Positions 62,146-64,000 of a DNA stretch of 64,000 nt are shown in pieces (position 1 is the first letter of the stretch; every line of letters begins with the position of its first letter). Source of the DNA: Comamonas sp. SCN 65-56 (GTDB lineage: Bacteria; Pseudomonadota; Gammaproteobacteria; Burkholderiales; Burkholderiaceae_C); assembly GCF_001724135.1 (NCBI RefSeq), contig NZ_MEDS01000012.1:1-64000 (forward strand). Reading direction: 5' to 3'. Position numbers and translations under genes: made by a program. Under the pieces are notes generated by a model. It was not told the origin of the DNA and did not search any database. It saw only the letters and a program-made list of their open reading frames with translations.

Positions 62146-62574
62146 ATGGATGAACGGCATGCGCGCGTGAGCGCGAGCTTCGAGCGGCAGGGGCTGATGA
62201 AGACCCTGGGTGCGCGCCTGGCAAGGGTGGCCGATGGCGAAGTGGACATCGACATGCCGTTCGGTGGCGCGCTGTCGCAGCAGCACGGCTATGCGCATGC
62301 CGGCTCGATCACCAGCATCGTCGACAGCGCCTGCGGCTATGCGGCGCTGACTCGCGCGCCCGTCGGCTGCGGCGTGGTGACCGTGGAGTTCAAGGTGAAC
62401 TTCCTGCGCCCCGCGATCGGACAGCGCTTCCTGGCCGCGGGCCGCGTAGTGAATGCCGGCAAGACCATGGGCGTGTGCACCGGCGAGGTGCGCGCGTTCA
62501 CCGGCGAGGGCGGCGACCACAAGGTGGTGGCGCTGATGCAGGCCACCATGGCGTTTGTCAGGGAAGGGGCCTGA
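62146..62574 (+). CDS. PaaI-family hotdog thioesterase
   Basis: [46 protein letters not shown]. Confidence 0.92.
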   Translation: MDERHARVSASFERQGLMKTLGARLARVADGEVDIDMPFGGALSQQHGYAHAGSITSIVDSACGYAALTRAPVGCGVVTVEFKVNFLRPAIGQRFLAAGRVVNAGKTMGVCTGEVRAFTGEGGDHKVVALMQATMAFVREGA

Positions 62575-62690
62575 GGAAGGAAAACGCCCGGACTGGTGAA
62601 CCCTGCCCGGGCGGTGCGCATGCTCAACGGGGTGCGGGTGCCGGGTGCAGCCGCGTTTTCCCGCCATGCGGCTGCTGCACAATCGCCGTC

Positions 62691-63512
62691 ATGCTGATGT
62701 ACCCCCATATCGATCCGGTGGCGCTGCAGATCGGGCCGCTGGCGATCCACTGGTATGGCCTGACCTATCTGGCCGGTTTTGCGCTGTTCATGGGGCTGGG
62801 GACGCTGCGCCTGAAGCACCAGCCCTACGCCTCGCTCAGGGGCGAGCAGGCGTGGTCGCGCAAGGACGTGGAGGACATTCTGTTTCTCGGCGTGCTCGGC
62901 GTGATTCTGGGGGGGCGGCTCGGCTATTGCCTGTTTTACAAGCCCGGGTACTACGCCACGCACCCGCTGGAAATCCTGCAGGTCTGGCACGGCGGCATGA
63001 GCTTTCATGGCGGCATGCTGGGCGTGGCCGTGGCGATGATCTGGTATGCCCATTCGCGCCATCGGCCCTGGCTGCAGGTGGTCGATTTCATTGCGCCGTG
63101 CGTGCCTACGGGCCTGGCCGCGGGGCGCATCGGCAACTTCATCAATGGCGAGCTGTGGGGGCGCTTCGCCTCGCCCGATCTGCCCTGGGCCATGGTGTTT
63201 CCGCAAAGCGGCTCGATGCTGCCGCGCCACCCGTCGCAGATCTACCAATTCCTGCTTGAAGGCCTGCTGCTCTTCGTGCTGCTGTGGCTGTACGCGCGCC
63301 GCCCGCGCCGGCGCGGCGAGGTGACGGCGGCCTTCCTCATGGGCTACGGTGTACTTCGCTTCATCGCCGAGTTCTTCCGCGAGCCCGACGATTTTCTGGG
63401 CATCCTATCGCTGGGCATGAGCATGGGCCAGTGGCTGTGCCTGCCAATGATCGCGGCGGGCGTGGCCTTGTGGTTCTGGGTGCGGCGTGCCGAGGCAGGG
63501 CATGTCCGCTAG
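62691..63512 (+). CDS. lgt: Prolipoprotein diacylglyceryl transferase
   Basis: [43 protein letters not shown]. Confidence 0.96.
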   Translation: MLMYPHIDPVALQIGPLAIHWYGLTYLAGFALFMGLGTLRLKHQPYASLRGEQAWSRKDVEDILFLGVLGVILGGRLGYCLFYKPGYYATHPLEILQVWHGGMSFHGGMLGVAVAMIWYAHSRHRPWLQVVDFIAPCVPTGLAAGRIGNFINGELWGRFASPDLPWAMVFPQSGSMLPRHPSQIYQFLLEGLLLFVLLWLYARRPRRRGEVTAAFLMGYGVLRFIAEFFREPDDFLGILSLGMSMGQWLCLPMIAAGVALWFWVRRAEAGHVR

Positions 63513-64000
63513 CGTGCTGCTGCGGCCGGCGGATGACGCGGGCATCGTGCGCGTCACCCTGCGCCATGACGGGCGCCTGAACGCGATGACGCGCGCCATG
63601 TGGCGCGAGCTGCGCGCCGTGTTCGAACGCATTCAGGCCGACGCGGCGGCGCGCTGCGTGCTGCTCGAAGGCGAGGGCGCGGCCTTCTGCGCCGGGGGCG
63701 ATATTTCCGAATACCCGGCATTTCGTTTCGACGCGGCGCGGCTGCGCGACTTCCATGAAAACGAGGTCTGGGGTGGCCTCTCGGCCATGCTCGCGTGCGA
63801 CGTGCCCATCGTCGCGGTGATCCGCGGCGCCTGCATGGGCGCGGGCGTGGAGATCGCGAGCTGCTGCGACATCCGCGTCGCGGAAACGCACGCGCGCTTT
63901 GGCGCGCCGATCGCGCGCCTGGGCTTTCCCATGGCGCCGCGCGAAGCGGCGCTGGTGGCCAGCCGCGTGGGCGACGCAACGGCGCGGCAGATGCTTCTGG
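63502..64000 (+). CDS. Enoyl-CoA hydratase/isomerase family protein, 5' part (truncated by window edge)
   Basis: Reading from ATG 63502: [34 protein letters not shown]...[19 protein letters not shown]...[21 protein letters not shown]. Confidence 0.9.
   Translation, partial: MSASVLLRPADDAGIVRVTLRHDGRLNAMTRAMWRELRAVFERIQADAAARCVLLEGEGAAFCAGGDISEYPAFRFDAARLRDFHENEVWGGLSAMLACDVPIVAVIRGACMGAGVEIASCCDIRVAETHARFGAPIARLGFPMAPREAALVASRVGDATARQMLL

Noticed and set aside
62585-62614. CGCCCGG...CCGGGCG hairpin before lgt as a terminator
   Set aside because: No T-tract and common in GC-rich intergenic DNA

Overview
GC-rich chromosomal window from a betaproteobacterium, most likely Burkholderiales/Comamonadaceae (inferred from gene content and repeat style; no 16S is present). 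Left part (1-12.7 kb) is accessory-looking: 3' end of pstB, phoU, a Pho-box-preceded phosphonate/phosphite-type ABC transporter (phnD-phnC-phnE-phnE) and LysR gene, then a molybdate-type locus (HTH-PBP regulator, two modA paralogues, TauE/SafE, modB, modC). The mod locus is bracketed by a decayed direct duplication carrying a modC 3' scar and a deleted lysR copy, and is followed by a Phd/VapC toxin-antitoxin pair. Middle part: alaS (with an in-frame palindromic insertion), tlpA-like, transglutaminase, an fbp-type iron ABC transporter interrupted by a porin gene, lrp/dadA. The most striking section is 24.9-37.7 kb. It combines a wax-ester-like pathway (acyl-ACP-reductase-like protein, Fe-alcohol dehydrogenase, WS/DGAT, aldehyde dehydrogenase, lipase, patatin, ACBP) with PHA-granule-type genes (PhaF/I-type phasin, PHA_gran_rgn protein, PhaD-like TetR). 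At least six products carry K/A/P-rich histone-H1-like tails, and the divergent promoter regions share a palindromic operator candidate. The rest includes ackA/pta-like, TPP enzyme, yddG, acyl-CoA dehydrogenases (one with an in-frame palindromic insertion), an uncharacterised ACAD/PhnD-like/TusA-diiron cluster, eptA-like, DUF2868/DUF3482, cfa, cytochrome c, ilvD (with an apparent N-terminal frameshift), lgt and a partial enoyl-CoA hydratase. All assignments come from reading the translations; no database search was run.
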